64,000 bases of DNA from Synanceia verrucosa (GCA_029721515.1 CM056562.1:12185335-12249334); one strand, 5' to 3'. Shown: positions 49,833 through 63,788, numbered from the stretch's first letter. Numbers and translations are program-made. Notes: a model not told the origin generated them from the sequence alone.

Positions 49833-52800
49833 CTGCAGGACAGTCCAAACAACGGTTAACACACATGCATTACAGGCCAGACACATTACAGACAGACTGA
49901 GAGATAGAGAGGGGCAGATCGAAAGAACGACAAAGTGGATGAGTTAAGAAGTTTGACAGAGGCAGAACACATTAAGGCAAACATAGTTAATGGTGCATAA
50001 AACACATCATTCTGACTTGCATTTGCCGTCCTGATCGCACCATTAGATAGGGCAACACATTCCTGAATTCTCAATGAACACCATTTTGCTCAGACCAAGA
50101 GGAGGGAGGCAATAATCAGGATGTCACATAATTATCAACAATATTCACATGCTGCTGTAAATTCATATTGTCTAAAGAAACGGGGTAATTAGATGTGTCA
50201 GTATACTGTAGATGGTCTCTCATTTCTCCATTCCTGTCATACCACTTGGGGGCAGCATGTAGCTAACTACCAAAAGGCAATGCCGGAGCGAGGCACTTAA
50301 CCACTGAGCATCACTCTCCATCTTGTTTACCTACGATAGCACAACCCAGACATATTTGAATGCTCTTGTGTCCACCACATGATATGAAATAGGGATATGG
50401 AAATGAATACATGCAAAATGGAAGCAGAGTCCTTGGAGAGAAGAAACCATTTAAAGCAAAATGGACAGGCCATTGTCCCTGGAAAACCAGTGGTTCAAAA
50501 AAACAAAAAAACAAAGACAGGAACTACAGAATGTGATTTGTATTAGCACCCTTGAAAATAAATGGGTGTTTTGGAAAAGGAGAAGGTAGCTGATGTCATT
50601 AGCTATAGAAACTCCAAATCCAAATCCAATTATTAAGTTTGATGCACTCTCATTGAATCCACACATACTGCCAAATGAGCATTCAACTGATTAACATTTA
50701 ACTGATAATGATACTTCCTGAATCGTTCCTCCTCAGACTCCTGAAGCCAGCATATTAACATTGCATAAAATGTGTCACTGCTGGCGGGCAGTAATGGAGA
50801 CGTCACACAGAATGACGGTGCCAAAAACCTCAAGGAGACGTAATCAAATTTAGAATCACAGATAAATCAGAAGTGACTGCACCAAATCTCTCTGATCTCA
50901 TGAGCAGAAAAAAACTCCAGCTATACACCAGAAAATTTCAAAACGTCCAACTGGAGCAACGTGATTTTTTTTCCCAAGGAGCGTCCGTCTTAGAGCATAG
51001 TTGAATTGCCCCATTCCTCTGATGTTCCTCACTGTGCACACACTGCCAAACAGTCCAGTGAGGACCAGCCACTGTGACGGTATTAAATTCCCTTGCCTCG
51101 GCATACCTTGCCCACTGTGGGGAGCATTTCAGATGGATGCCATCTTCATTCCCATGCACCCATTTGTGGCTATTTATTCCCTTCTTTTCTGCAGTCTTCA
51201 AAGCCCCCGATGCAATGTGTATGCAAATCTGAGGGTGCCAAAGTACTGGGACACACTCAATCTCAGAGGCACAGTTCTGCTTTGTAAGCACTAAACACCA
51301 GGGCAGGATTGAAAGCAGACGACTGGTGAGGGATTAAGGAGGAGAGATATGAAAAAATGGGATGGAGTAGGACTTGAAAGCATGCTTGATCTTTGCCTTC
51401 CATCATCCTGTCCGTGTTGCTCTCCGAGGAGTAAAGAAAGGAAAGGGGGGGAAAGAGGTCAGTCGTATTAAGGAGCTCATTCCTGCACAGTATTCACCAC
51501 TGCAGGGCCTGGGTCTGGAGTGCAGTCTGTGGTCCAAACAGCCAGCTGCTGGTCAAACGCTTTGGTCTTTTTTAGTCCACTGTCAGCTGCGTCCAGCCAT
51601 GGTGCTCTCACTGATGGTGATCTATCTGCAGTGATGGATCCGCAGTGATCTCTCCCTGCCCCATTGACTTCATGCCCAAGAGAACAGTGGAGAAGTGTGG
51701 CACAGGGCAGCATGAGAAGATGCGATTATCCAGTCAATCAGCTCAGGATGGCTGGATGACAGGCCGGATACTGGTGCTGCCTGCCCTCCACACTCTGGCT
51801 CAACCAGGTGGAGGGAAGAGGGACTCGCTGACTGAGCAGCAGCAGACTAGCACTGCTGCTGGTTTTCCATCAACACACAGACAAACAAACCCAACCTGCA
51901 TGTCCAGTTATTGCCTTTTGAACCGAAAAGCTGTTGTTGAAATATCATTAAAACAATAAGTGATACTAATCAACTCCAATGTAAATGAATGTAAATGTTT
52001 ATTCACGGCTTTTAATTTGTATGGACCTCTGAGCCAATATGTTAGCTTTGTTATCAAACTAATTCAGCGCAAGCATTAAGAACATCCTCATAACTGCTCG
52101 TTAATTTCGAGCAATTCACTGTTCTCTGCCTTCACTGGGTATTTAAGCATGAACTGATGAAGAAACATATATAATTATTATTTTTATGTTGAATATGATG
52201 CTTATGCTAAACAATTTGCAACTATAATGTAATTGTTTTGGTGAGCAGGCAGCAGGTGTGCACATATCTCAGGCCCTGCATGCGCCCCTTTAATCACCCT
52301 TTCATCTATCATTTCTAAAACACACACAGGTGTAATATACATAAAATAATCTTCCAGACTAAATGATCCAGAAAGTAAAGGACTGATGCATTTAAAAGAT
52401 ATATTATAAGAGAAAAACTACCTTGAGAAGTCAGGGAGAGAATAATTACATAAAGTTGACCTGGCCTCCACTACGCTGTAAATTGCGATTATCCTGCTGT
52501 TAAAGTCGATGACTGACAGAAGACCAGAATGTCAGATGAATAAAAAAAATGAATAAAAAAGCCAATCTGTCACAAGGTATTTTTAGTTCATATTTTTAGG
52601 TTGTTGTCACTCAGTGCCTGTTAACAGTGTTTAAGTCGAAGTGGCAGTGTTTTCTTCAGACAGCTCTGGGCAGCCCCAGGGAGCCTGGGTCTCTAATTGA
52701 CAGTGATGTGTTCTTTGAGTCGGTGCTGGAATTCTCCATCCACCAAGCTGACCTGAGCTGCAGCGCCTGACAGGACACATTAATTAACACAGAGAAAAAA

Positions 52801-54656
52801 AGGAGGACAAAAATAAGGCAGAGAAAAATAATAACCTGAATAAATTAAATGCCAACTCCTCATGAGTGGAGATGCACTGGCTTAACACAGTTCTTTCTAA
52901 AGACTTAAATTAAACATTTTCTTATGACACAATTAGGTCTGGACCTATTAAAAACAGACCTATGGTTTCCTGCAATTTTCTGTGTTTTGCTTAAACATTA
53001 GCTTTCACATTAGCATGGTATTAAATGTTGGTATAACTAGAATTGGAATTAGAGCTTAGTTGTGTGGAAAAATGCAGTATATATTTTTTATATCTATAAA
53101 ATATGAATTAATTCAGGAAATGTGGCAGGTTGACACATTGTCACTAAAGATATTATTTTAATGAAGAACAGAGACTACACTAAGAAAACCTACATAAAAA
53201 TTCAGACCAACATTGACAGTATAAAACTACCAAAATGCAAAAACAGACCAGTGCTATTAGTTGCTAAACTAAAAATATACAAACTAGTGGATTTAGAGCT
53301 CTTTTCCTTCATTTAGCATTTGTTTCTCCAGTTCTATGCCTAACTTGCCCCCACCTATTTGAGCAAAAGCAACACAATTGGAAAATATTAGCTGATTAAA
53401 CTGTCAAATATTAGTATAACAACCAATGGAGCCCATGTATGCACAGATTATGCATTCACACTATACCCATAAACTGAAAATGACCTTTTTAAGCATTAGA
53501 GGGGGGGAATTAGAGCTTTTTTTATTTGCATACACAAACAAGGGATGCAATCCAAGATACATGAACAATGCTATTTAGCATTTAGAAAGGTGTTAAGAAG
53601 CACTGGCTCACAGAAGCATGTCTAGAGGTCACATCATGTGATTCTGTGTGGAGGCGTTTGCTTCTCATCAGGCAATGACCTTCAGCTATTGTCACACTTC
53701 ACACACAGATATCCAACACTCATGTCTTCAGAGAGAACAGTGTGTCCTTATATACAATATGGGATGCTGGCCTTCTATTGTGGAGCATAAACTCTCTCAT
53801 TTCTGTCTGTATTTACTGATACTGAGAGTGTATTCTGTCACTTCAGAGCCATTAAACAGGAAGAGGGCTTACGTATTATGACTCCAGAGAAGTAATTATT
53901 AATTCATCACTGTTCCTGAATAATAAATGTCAGGGATATTTATCCCCCAAAATATTGCCATGTAACCTCTTAGCTGAAACACACACACATATACAAACAC
54001 ACAGATATCCTCCGCGAATCCCACAACAAGATCTATTCTCTCTCCCCTCCTCTTCATCCCTTTCTTTCTGCTCCGTGAGGCAGGTTAATGAGAATAATAA
54101 AATCACACTCTGTATTTCCTCTGTGCCTTGAACGGCATCATCAATTTACAACCAGCGTGAAGTACTGAAGTAGAATAAAAAAAAAAAAGAATTGTGAGGT
54201 GGCGGGGGGACAACAGGGAAATCATGCATGTCTAAAATACCTGCACCTCCAAAGCATGCGTTTTATATCAGCCTGAGTTCATGAGCGAAAAAAGGTTCGT
54301 TAGAAACATCTCAGTGTGTAGAATCACAGCTGACTGCCATATTTGGGTTTGTCATTAATTCAAGCCTCCCGCCGCCTCCTCCCCACTGTTCATCATTCTC
54401 CTGGACAGACGATGCACACAACACCACCAGGCATCTCTTATGTGCCCGAAATTATAAAATGCAACGTCTACGTCAATGCAAGGTGCAAGTCAGATATATT
54501 TCAGTGCACTGATTAAATTCTCATTGCCATCACTTTAACACTGCAGAGAGGAAACTTTAAACATGGCTATGTAACAACACCAACAGAGAATAAAACATGA
54601 ATGTCCAGATAAGAGTCAGAGAAGAACAAGAAGAAGAAAGGTGAACAGTAACTTAC
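49833..54656 (-). other. nrxn1: nrxn1 intron between SS3 microexon and LNS4 middle exon
   Basis: Intron of 4.8 kb. It begins with the strong donor GTAAGT and ends with TCCTGCAG. A TGCATG (minus strand) sits at 49864-49869, about 31 bases before the acceptor. A less AT-rich stretch from about 51000 to 51960 has several overlapping open frames up to 117 codons on both strands, but none gives a recognisable protein. The rest is AT-rich with short A and T runs. Confidence 0.8.
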
Positions 54657-54683
54657 TGGATGTACAGTTAATCCTGATACAAT
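54657..54683 (-). CDS. nrxn1: nrxn1 splice-site 3 (SS3) cassette microexon
   Basis: A 27-base exon too short for routine open-frame detection. On the minus strand it is preceded by a pyrimidine-rich acceptor ending CCCCATCTAG and followed by a full-consensus donor, A|GTAAGT. Two entering bases, eight codons and one trailing base give D-CIRINCTS-S when joined to its neighbours. The mammalian SS3 insert I recall is DCIRINCNSS, one residue different. Inclusion gives VNLDCIRINCTSSKGPE; skipping gives VNLGKGPE, also in frame. The cassette therefore adds nine residues, including two cysteines, inside LNS4. That SS3 is alternatively used is established for neurexins; its use in this species is inferred. 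Confidence 0.95.
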
Positions 54684-57027
54684 CTAGATGGGGAAGAATA
54701 GATGAGAGATAAATTCATCTTTCAACGTTACAGCTGCAGACATCATTAAAGCATACAGTCCACCCCTCTGGGGACACACACACGGACACTATCCGTCCTC
54801 TGATGCTCTCACCCATGGCCCTGAGCTACAGCGAGATGGTAAAAGCACTGCAGTGGAGTTGTGCCATGTTTAAGCAATGTAGAACAGAAAATCAAGGGAG
54901 AGCTGGGGTTCAGCTATACAATATTGTTTGTGTTGCTTTTGTGTGGTTTTTTTTTTCCACATACCCAATCAAAATGTTTTACATGTTGCAAGGTGGGAGA
55001 TTTGTGTTAATAGGATCTGATCTTCGACACAGTGTGAGAGCATCAGATTGTGGTCAGGGTCAGACAGGGCCAGGAGGAAGCTCTTCTACATTTTCATTAA
55101 TTTAGAGGCAAACATTGTACTTTTTACACCTCTACTTTAATATAACCACTGGCTGGTGGCTGGTTTGCAGATTAACGTTTTACATTAAAAAAAAAAGTTA
55201 TGATCCTAACACCAAGTAGGGACTAAGCTGCATAATAACGCTTTTGACTTTTGCTGACAAAAACTGCAAAAATTACTCTTACGTTCAAGGTTCTCAGTAT
55301 AACATTCAGAGCGTAACTGTAGCATCAAACAACTCTTTGCTATGTGAAGGTATAATGGAGTAACATCTACCTTTCCTCTCTGTGCTTTGTTTACATTGTT
55401 GGTCAGACAGCCTGAGCCTTTAGCTGCAGGTGAGCGCCCTACTGGTGGGTTCAAAGTCACCGCTCTGCGTTTAGAGCTGATAACAGCGTTGTCATGGAAA
55501 TGTAGCGCTCCCTCCCAGTTAACATTGTTATCCCGGCCAGCAGAGTTGTTTACACTGTTAGCTGCAAGCCGCTGGATCAGTCGTCACCATGTTGAGAGCC
55601 ATATGGAGGCAATAGAAATGCTCTGAACTCCATGTTGAGCTCCTTGTAGTGAAATGGCAAAAAGGCAAAAGCTTTACTTGTAAAAGAGTATTTCTTCATT
55701 TCTTAATTCTTTTACTACCACACAACAGTACTGTATATTATTAAAGTCTACTTCCACAAAGGACTTGCAGTGGTAGCACTACTATTATTTTGTTTTTCAA
55801 CTGGTAACCACTAGAGCTTGATCGACAACATCTCTAGTTGACATTACTGTCAGTACAACAACAAACTAATCCTCTGGCACACAGCAATGCCATACTGACA
55901 GCCCCTGTTTTTTTTTTACCTCTCTGGTTCCTAAGGCTAAGCTCATGTTGTGCTCTGAGAAAGGTGACCCAGATCGAACCCCCTCCTTCCCATTTGGCCC
56001 TGCCTGTCGTGTGTTGTCAACCACAGCAGAACAGTGGCCGCAAACAGCCAGAGACCAACACTAGCCTACCCTTACAGGAAATGCTCTGCTTTATTTTGAA
56101 GGAAGGACAGGGAAGACAAGCTTCATGGGCTGATGGCCGGGGACAAAAAAAAATCTCTAAAATGTGTCAAAGATAATTGAAAAGTGAACAAAATGTAGTG
56201 ACCTGTTGTTTTCATCAGAGGATCTTTTTGTTTGTTATAGCAATGATCTGACATGTCAGCTTCTGTCACTGTGTGGCGCTGTTGTCCTCCATAGTGGGAC
56301 GAATGCTTCCTTGTAGTTTACAGCAGACGGTCTACTTTGTATGCATCGCTTAACGGCTCCGCTTAGGGAACCCATTTCTGTTTAGCCAGTGGAAAGGAGA
56401 AATAGATGGCTATCATTTGTGCGGCATTGCTCTGTTTGAGAGATATCAAACTTTTCACAGGCATCATTGGATTCTTTCCTGAGTAAATAAGTACACATAC
56501 ACACACTCAGAGTTTTTCATTTTGTCCTCAATTTTCTTTTCGCTGTAGGCGAGCGGGGAGGGCATGTCTTTTCCTGTGCTCATTTAAGACGTAGTTGCTG
56601 ATTTATGTGCATTCTAGTGCATACTAGGTGAACAGATGATTGCAGGGCATTGATTGGCCACAACTCACAACTAAGAGCTGCAACCACTGGATTATAAATA
56701 TATTATTAGCCTTCTCATGTGAATGTTAACTGTATTCTAATAAATCAACAGCAGGAGAGAATGGATGCATTGTAAGGGTAATTTCCTTTAGAGAAATCCA
56801 CAGGTTGCTGATCTGAGGTGAGCTGATAGAGGGGGTAGCGAGCATTCCCTGCTGGGCAAAGGCAGCTGTGTGCTCAACTGGCAGTGAGCGGAGAGCCGCA
56901 GACTTTTTGCCATTGAAAGTCTTTACACCTTCTCCTTCTATTCAAAATATACATATAGTGTCTGTGTATGTGTGTGTGTGTGAGACAAGACTTTGCTGCT
57001 GCAGTCGGTGTATGTCCAAGACGTTAC
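54684..57027 (-). other. nrxn1: nrxn1 intron upstream of the SS3 microexon
   Basis: Intron of 2.3 kb between the LNS4 first exon and the 27-base cassette. It holds a diverged dispersed repeat (about 55370-55660, listed separately), A/T homopolymer runs near 54949-54957 and 55184-55196, and a short sequence near 55970 that reads on the minus strand like a Pol III B box (GGTTCGATC) but has no tRNA fold around it. Nothing else coding is visible. Confidence 0.8.
55370..55660 (+). repeat. diverged dispersed repeat, copy B
   Basis: The section 55554-55627 holds CTGTTAGCTGCAAGC, CATGTTGAGAG and GGAGGCAATAGAAATGC, matching copy A near 40.4 kb on the same strand. The preceding 180 bases are richer in CpG and G+C than the intron around them and probably belong to the same element. 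I do not know the family. Confidence 0.5.
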
Positions 57028-57231
57028 CTAAATTGACAGTCAGGCGGACGCGGCCGCTCTCCAGTTCCAGACGCAGGGTGTCAGCGGAGTCCCTGGATGT
57101 GGTGGCTATTAGGATGCCATAAGCTCGCTGGGAACGGAAGCGCAGAGACACATCCTCGGCCTCTGTGTGCATCACCACTGGCAGCTGGACCTTCATAAAC
57201 TTACTGCCGTCGTAGCTGAGGACGGTCGCCT
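57028..57231 (-). CDS. nrxn1: nrxn1 exon: first part of LNS4
   Basis: A 204-base exon (2 + 67 codons + 1). It enters in phase 1 after CTCTCTGCAG and leaves in phase 1 at TTAG|GTAACG. It encodes EATVLSYDGSKFMKVQLPVV, then a long block including MHTEAEDVSLRFRSQRAYGI and ATTSRDSADTLRLELESGRV, ending LTVNL. This opens the fourth laminin G/LNS beta-sandwich. The residues LPVVMHTEAEDVSLRFRSQR distinguish NRXN1 from NRXN2 and NRXN3, which differ here in the sequences I recall; this is the best evidence for paralogue 1. The donor is weaker than consensus (GTAACG), and the next coding block is the alternative splice-site 3 cassette. Confidence 0.97.
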
Positions 57232-60200
57232 CTGCAGAGAGAATAAGGAGGAAAACAAGATGAGTGATCGGTAAAATGGGAGTGTAGCAGTTTGACGGTA
57301 CAGTAAACCAGCAACCAGTACTGTCAGTTCAGCTTTCAATGATGTCCATAGACTTTAAATGGATGAAAAATGTTCATTAGGGGAGGACATATTAAATAAA
57401 TAGCAGCTCTTTGAGTTGGAGGTCAAAAAAAATAGTGATTGTCTTTTGAAAAAAATCAGATACCACTACTGCAGCCTGCATTGAGGTGTCATCCACCATC
57501 CAGTCCATTCACAAAGGAATGATTAAACCATGAAGCTGATAAACCAAGGAGGGGAACTAAAGGCTGAAGACTGTATCTGGATGATGTGTTGTGTTTTTTG
57601 TTTGACAAGACTAGTACACACACTGTGCATCAGACAGCTACACAAACTTCCTCCAGCCATATGGAGCACAAACAAGCTTCATCCCTGCAATGTAATAGTG
57701 ACTTCAAATTCATATTCACTGAGAAAAAAACACAAACTGTGACTGAATTGTAGTAGTATTTGGACATTGAATATTGAACTGCTGCTCAGGGTGACTGCTT
57801 TCTGAATGTTAAAGCTGGCAGGGGGTTGTAACAGCATTTGGGATGTTATAAATTAACTGTTTAACCATTAATCAACAATTTTTACCCATTAATGATATTG
57901 GTTAAATATTATTCATATATGTTTGTAATAGCAAAACTCAGAGGAGCAGCTTGTCACCTCAGGGAGTAGCTGATCCAGCTTAAAGGTCAGCCCACCTTAC
58001 TAACACACTTCCTCCACAGGACATTTGACAATGTTACGCCAGCCTTGGCACTACCCTGACAGAGTACACCAGGCAGACACACAGCAGGCTACTGGGAAAG
58101 ATGCCGCATGTGTCCACAACAATACACACAACACTGTGCCTGCAAACTCTCTCGGACGGGTGAAATGGGGACTCAGTTGCCTGTTTGTTCACATACACTG
58201 CAGCTGAAGGTAAATGATGGACATAACCTGTTTGTGCATCAGTCATAAAAAAAAGCAAAATTAGCATCCCTAAACAGCATTTCCAGTGGTTTAACTAAAC
58301 CATAACCCAATAACAAAGCTATTACAGCAGCTGCAGAGCTGAGACAGATAGAAGTTAGCGGGACAGGAGATGGAAAGTGGCGGGGGTGATAAGGTGCCAA
58401 TGTATACACACGACCTCATCACCACTTTCTCGTCACACAGAGCCAATGTCACATCCATCCCCTGGGATGACTCCGTCACATTCTTCACCCAAATCCAATT
58501 TCTCCACGCCCTCCTGGGGTATGCTGCAGATGACAGGGGCGTGTGACAAACGAGTTTTCACTGCTAAACTGTCTGCTTCCTGCCAGGCAGCTAAAGCAAA
58601 GAGCTGCATTTAGACACTGTTAGCAGATGCCAGCAAAAATGGAGCAAGCTCTTAATACTTGAAAAATGTTTGTCAGTGCAACATTAGCCACCACTTATCC
58701 CCGATGAGAGGGTTTTCTAGTTGTATATGATATTACTCTGTGTCTGTGCTTAATACTGTACGTACAAACGTAAACACTGAGTGTCTGTTGTTCAGGTGTG
58801 TGTTTACGCTGGGAACATGAAAATCATTACTGCGAAACAATGAGTGACAGATCTGAGTGCTACGCTGTATAAGATTCCTGCTCTGGCATAAACCCTACCC
58901 CATTTAAAATGCCTCGGCCTGAAATCGGATCAGTTGTACCACTCAAGGTAAAAAATGAAGCAAAAGAAGAAACAGCTCTATTAAGAATCTGATATGATGT
59001 TCCCTTCGCTGCATCTCTGATAATAAAAAAAACATATTCCTTATTTAATCTGCCCGAATAGATTAAATAAATCACAAGTGCTATAAATATTGCATTTCAT
59101 CCAAGATGGCACCTCTGCTGAAATTCATAAGAGAGGTTGTCTAAAATGCCATAAATAAACAATGTCCAAATAAATATGAAAATATGGAGAATGACATGAA
59201 GGAATCATTACATAATACAAAGTGCGCACCTGTCAAAAATCCAATCCTGGAAGCCCAGTCAATTTTAATGACACTCCCGTGTCTACTATCAAAATAAATT
59301 GAGAGGACTGATGCTGGAGCTTCTGTCTGTGATGACCCAACAGGAGGTTGTCAGAGGGGAGATGGAGCATATCGAAACTAAACCAAGCATTCATTTCATG
59401 TCTTGTAAAGCTCAATACAACATTGTTTTGTGATTTTCACATGAAAACAGGAGGTAATTGGGGTGGGGGGCCCTACTTTTAGAGAAGCAGAGAATTAGAC
59501 TGTACTACTAAGAAGGGGGAGTAATGGCAGCCAGGCACATAGTACTTCCTCCATTCCCCCTAAAGGAGAAAAGAGCTGTCAGATGCATGTCACAGGATTG
59601 TGGCGTCCCACAGTTTCGGGCACGAGGCCCAATCCAATTCAAAATTTGCCAGAAAACACCTGCCAAGGGCTTTTGGAAAAATGTTTTCATGGCTCTGAGA
59701 TATGATAAATAATTCAAAGCTGCTCATGTCTTCTTCACTGCAGCCTTCTTTGAGCATCTTAGCATACACAATCCAAATAATAGACTCTCTGCTATTGTGT
59801 CTGTGGAAACAACCTGCCAGGCTGAGTGGATTTCCACAGACTGGGAACAGAAAAAATAGCATCATAACAGGCCAGCTTCACATCTGCTGCCCTGTGACCA
59901 TACTGTCATTTCATTAGAGCTACAGAACAGGAGCAAAGACAGAAAATGGATCAGCGTGTCCGTTTGGAGTGAAGGAATCTGCAACTTCAGCTTGTGCTGT
60001 CAAGAATACACGAGACAGCCAAGATGGTAAAGATCTAGTATGTGCAAATTAGTTTTTTTCTGCCCACTGAGACTATTAAAGGAGAAGTACCACTAAGTTT
60101 AATGATTTACAAGTTAATCTTCAATCTTTAGTCTTTGCTGTTCTATCAAAGTGTCTCAACACGACCTATTATAAGAAGCTGTGGAAACCAGCCATCAAAA

Positions 60201-63200
60201 GCTGTAAAACTAGATTTGATTGTCTGTTTGACTGTTTTTCATAACACAAGCTTATATTCCCAAAGATCCCCAGTACCCTTACAGTCACATCTTCCATGCT
60301 TTTCAACCGATTTCCTGTGCATCTGTGCACATGGCTTGCGGCGTGAGACAACCAGTTCTCTCTAATTTGTGACTATGTTCAAGTGTGGCAAATGGTGACT
60401 AACACAGTGTGCTGTTAAAGGGCATGGCTAAAACACATTTTAATGCTAAAACTCAGCCATATTACCCTTTGAGGGGATTTCACAATTACGCAATCACATT
60501 CTGCACTTCTTGGCTTTAGCCTCAGGCCAATGGCAAAAGGTTTTATGCTCTGAAAAGCAATAAATGTGCTCAAAACCTGTTTTACTACTATATACTGACA
60601 CTTGTAGTAACAAATAGCATTATGTTTTCTATTAAAGTTGTGGTTATTGCCATTATGGATAACGTTTTGTGACATGATACCCATCAAATAATAAAAATCC
60701 CTGCTGGTGAGAAATTGAAAGCTGGACAAGGCATGTTGCAAAGCCTCTGCTGACATGCAAACATCAGCAAGTTGTCTCGCAAATGCGGTGCACAGTGAGT
60801 ATATAGTGTATCAACCGGTTTATTGATCTGCAGCATCTATCTTCATTCATAGCAGGAATCTGTAAGTAAACATCCATCTGCAGCCACTGTCCATGTACAA
60901 TGCAGGTGCTGTCAGTGCTAAAATCTAGCATGTCATAGCTCATTAGGGAATATGCGCTGCAACACACCTACTACACCATCTGGGAGGCTGCCTTAGCCTC
61001 ACACTGCAAGACTAATATTTGGGCTAATTAGCAACTGGAGGAACAATGAAGGGGAAGACATTTGGGATGCAAGGAGGGGGGAAATTGCTTTGTCTGCTTA
61101 ATTAAAATCTTTCAAAATAGGGCAAATAGCTCCGCGGTTCTCTTCGGAAGCTCCACCTCCGATTCCTTCCACTCGTTGTCGTCGTCGTCCTCCTCCGTAT
61201 GCAGTAGCTGTATTTTGCCACCGGGTGGTACACCATGCATGGATAAGTGAGAGCCGGGGTAATTCTTTTGACAGCTCCATGGCCTGCTGGTGCCTGCTTC
61301 ATCCTACCAGTGCAGAGGCAATCTGGAGCCATCAAAACAGCTGACAACACGCCAGGGCCCATCCTCCATACCACTGCTCCCACTCACACTCTCGCCAATG
61401 CCAGTCTCGTACACAGAGTGGAGACGGCCAGACACCAAGAGACTTGGACTGAGGAACCGAGACGCTAGAAGACGTCTTGTGTGTTAAGAGGGAGGACATG
61501 GGGTCATAGAGGCAGAGACCTTTGTAGCACACAGAGCTTTCTGTGAAGCAGAGCTGTTTCCTGATTTTGTTTTCAGACCAAGCCAGAGTGAATCATATCT
61601 TTTTCAATCCAAGAACGCTCGCCGGATAAGTCCTTATCTTACTGGAGTGAAACGATCTGTGTCCCATGGCCACTCCACCTCCCTCATGTACAATGCCCTA
61701 ATTCCTGTCAACTCATTAGCTAGAATGGAAGCGCACGTGTGGAGAATGAAAACCAAGCCCGACACATTCATCACAGATGGTGGAGAGTCACTCTCTCTCT
61801 TTCATGTACTCCCAGTTTTGTTTTTTTTTTCTTTCTCTAAATTGATATATAATTTCCTGTCTGGGCATTAACTATTATTGCACTCACTGGTCTTGTCATG
61901 TCAAAGACATTCAGGAGTGAATAAAGTGTATGCATCAGGGCAAACAGGAAGTCTTCCTGGCATCAAGTGCTTTTGCTTTATTTCGCATCCATTTGAGTTG
62001 GCAAGTTTCTCTCAGCATCAAGCCGCATCATTAGCATCTCATCCAGACTGTCATGTTTTAAATCACACGTAATGGGCTATTTAGTCAACACCATTTTATA
62101 AGATGAGTGACTTGAGCGCAGAGGAGATGCACGAGCATATGTACAGATGACACATAGGGCTGCGTGGGATGTGTCACATTCCAAAGGAGTTAATTTTGTT
62201 CCTGATGAGAGAACCTGTTCCTGCTGTCGTTCCTGTGCAGATGCATCACGCTGTGATAACAGTGTGACATGCTTGGCTCCTTTTGACATTTGCCTTGATT
62301 ATACATATGTTAACTGTTTTTTGCTCATTTGCTGCCACCATTCCGTTTAGACTTCACAATGAAAACTCAACACATACATACTGCCACAACGCAGTCTTAA
62401 ATCCAATCCTAGCTTCAGGGACTTCAGGGTTAAGAACATACTAACACTGTGTTAGTCAAGGGCAGTATTTAAGTGGTTTTAATTGTATACCATAGCTTTA
62501 CATTCACTGAATTTACACTTTGTCAGTAAACCACTCATCTGTGTGTTTATTGAGTTTAAATAAAAAAAGTCAGATTTTCACTCCACTCAAATCCTGGGTT
62601 ATTAATAACTAAACTATACATTCAATTATTAATTCACTCGATTATGTAAATAAGGCTTCTTTTTTAACTATAAAATAATGGTCTCAGAGCAGACCATATT
62701 ATCAACTGAAGGATTTGACTTCCCCACACAGCAGGGTGTTGTTTTAATCCTGCAAGGTTATAATTAAAGAGGTCAAAAGGCAATCCACTGGTCAGAATGG
62801 CCAACAAGCTGATGCAGAAAAGCAGGCAGAAAAGTGGGACCGTGCTGCACCTTGCATTATTGAACACATTTGAACACATTACGACTGATTGTTATTTTCA
62901 GCCACTTTACAGATACAGTAACAACAAAATACAAATAAAAATAATCTGCAATGGAGTGCTACGACCAGTTTATCAAGACGGTCTTGAGGGTAACTTCGAA
63001 CAAACTCTTACTGTAGACAAACACATCAACAAATATCGGTTATAACACCATTAGCTATAACTCTACCAACACAAAGGAGGAATTTGATTTCAGTTTATAT
63101 GAGCACCTATAAAAACTGTGCTCCCCATGTAATAAACCACTACAGAGTCAGGTTTCTGTCTGCTCCAGGTAAGACACAGAGCTGCAGGAGTTCACTGTGT

Positions 63201-63788
63201 GACACTCACTTCTCCTGTTTCTGTTCTCTGGAGAAGTGAAGGGATAAGTATTCTGCACCAGGTCTGGTCATGAGCGAGTGGTTTGATGAGCCAAATGGTT
63301 AGCAGAAGACAGCCAATTTACAGACTGTTGTGCATGGTGGACGTGACCAGTGGTGTCTCAGTGGTGCATCAGTCACCTGCCACTCAACATAGCCAAACAT
63401 CAGGCAGTCTATACTCTACGTACCCTGACTCATCCTGTCTGCCTCTCTTAGTCTGTCTGCCTCCACCCTTTCTTTCCTGTCTTGTATTATTTTCAGTTTG
63501 CTGTTTGAAGGCTGCTGAAGTTCAGCCTGGATAAAAAGACCACCTGCAGGCTTTTGTCTGTCTTTCAGACAATGAGCACTGAATGTACAGAGTGAAAAGA
63601 ATTAAAATTTTGTTTTTTTATGTTTGATGTCAATTATAGTCACATTTTACAATGCATAGTGAGATAGAAGTGTGTCACTGTGTAGCGTCATCAACATTTC
63701 ACACTGACAAATCAAGGTTACACCTGACAAACTGTTATGTTCTTCCAACACCTGGGTAGAAAAAAACGAGACAAAACCAAAGTCCTAC
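57232..63788 (-). other. nrxn1: nrxn1 intron between EGF2 and LNS4 exons
   Basis: Six and a half kilobases of non-coding sequence bounded by the donor GTAGGA and the acceptor CTCTCTGCAG. Only short chance open frames are present and none resembles a known protein. A short CGT/CCT-rich stretch lies near 61176-61198 and a small direct repeat (two copies of TTGAACACAT) near 62862-62880. I see no recognisable RNA gene or full mobile element. Confidence 0.85.

Noticed and set aside
51001..51959. Overlapping frames in a GC-richer intron stretch as an alternative promoter or exon
   Set aside because: No neurexin-like peptide, no in-phase donor that would join LNS4, and no known neurexin promoter at this position.
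55963..55990. tRNA gene (B-box-like GGTTCGATC on the minus strand)
   Set aside because: No A box or cloverleaf could be seen around it; at most an old SINE relic.
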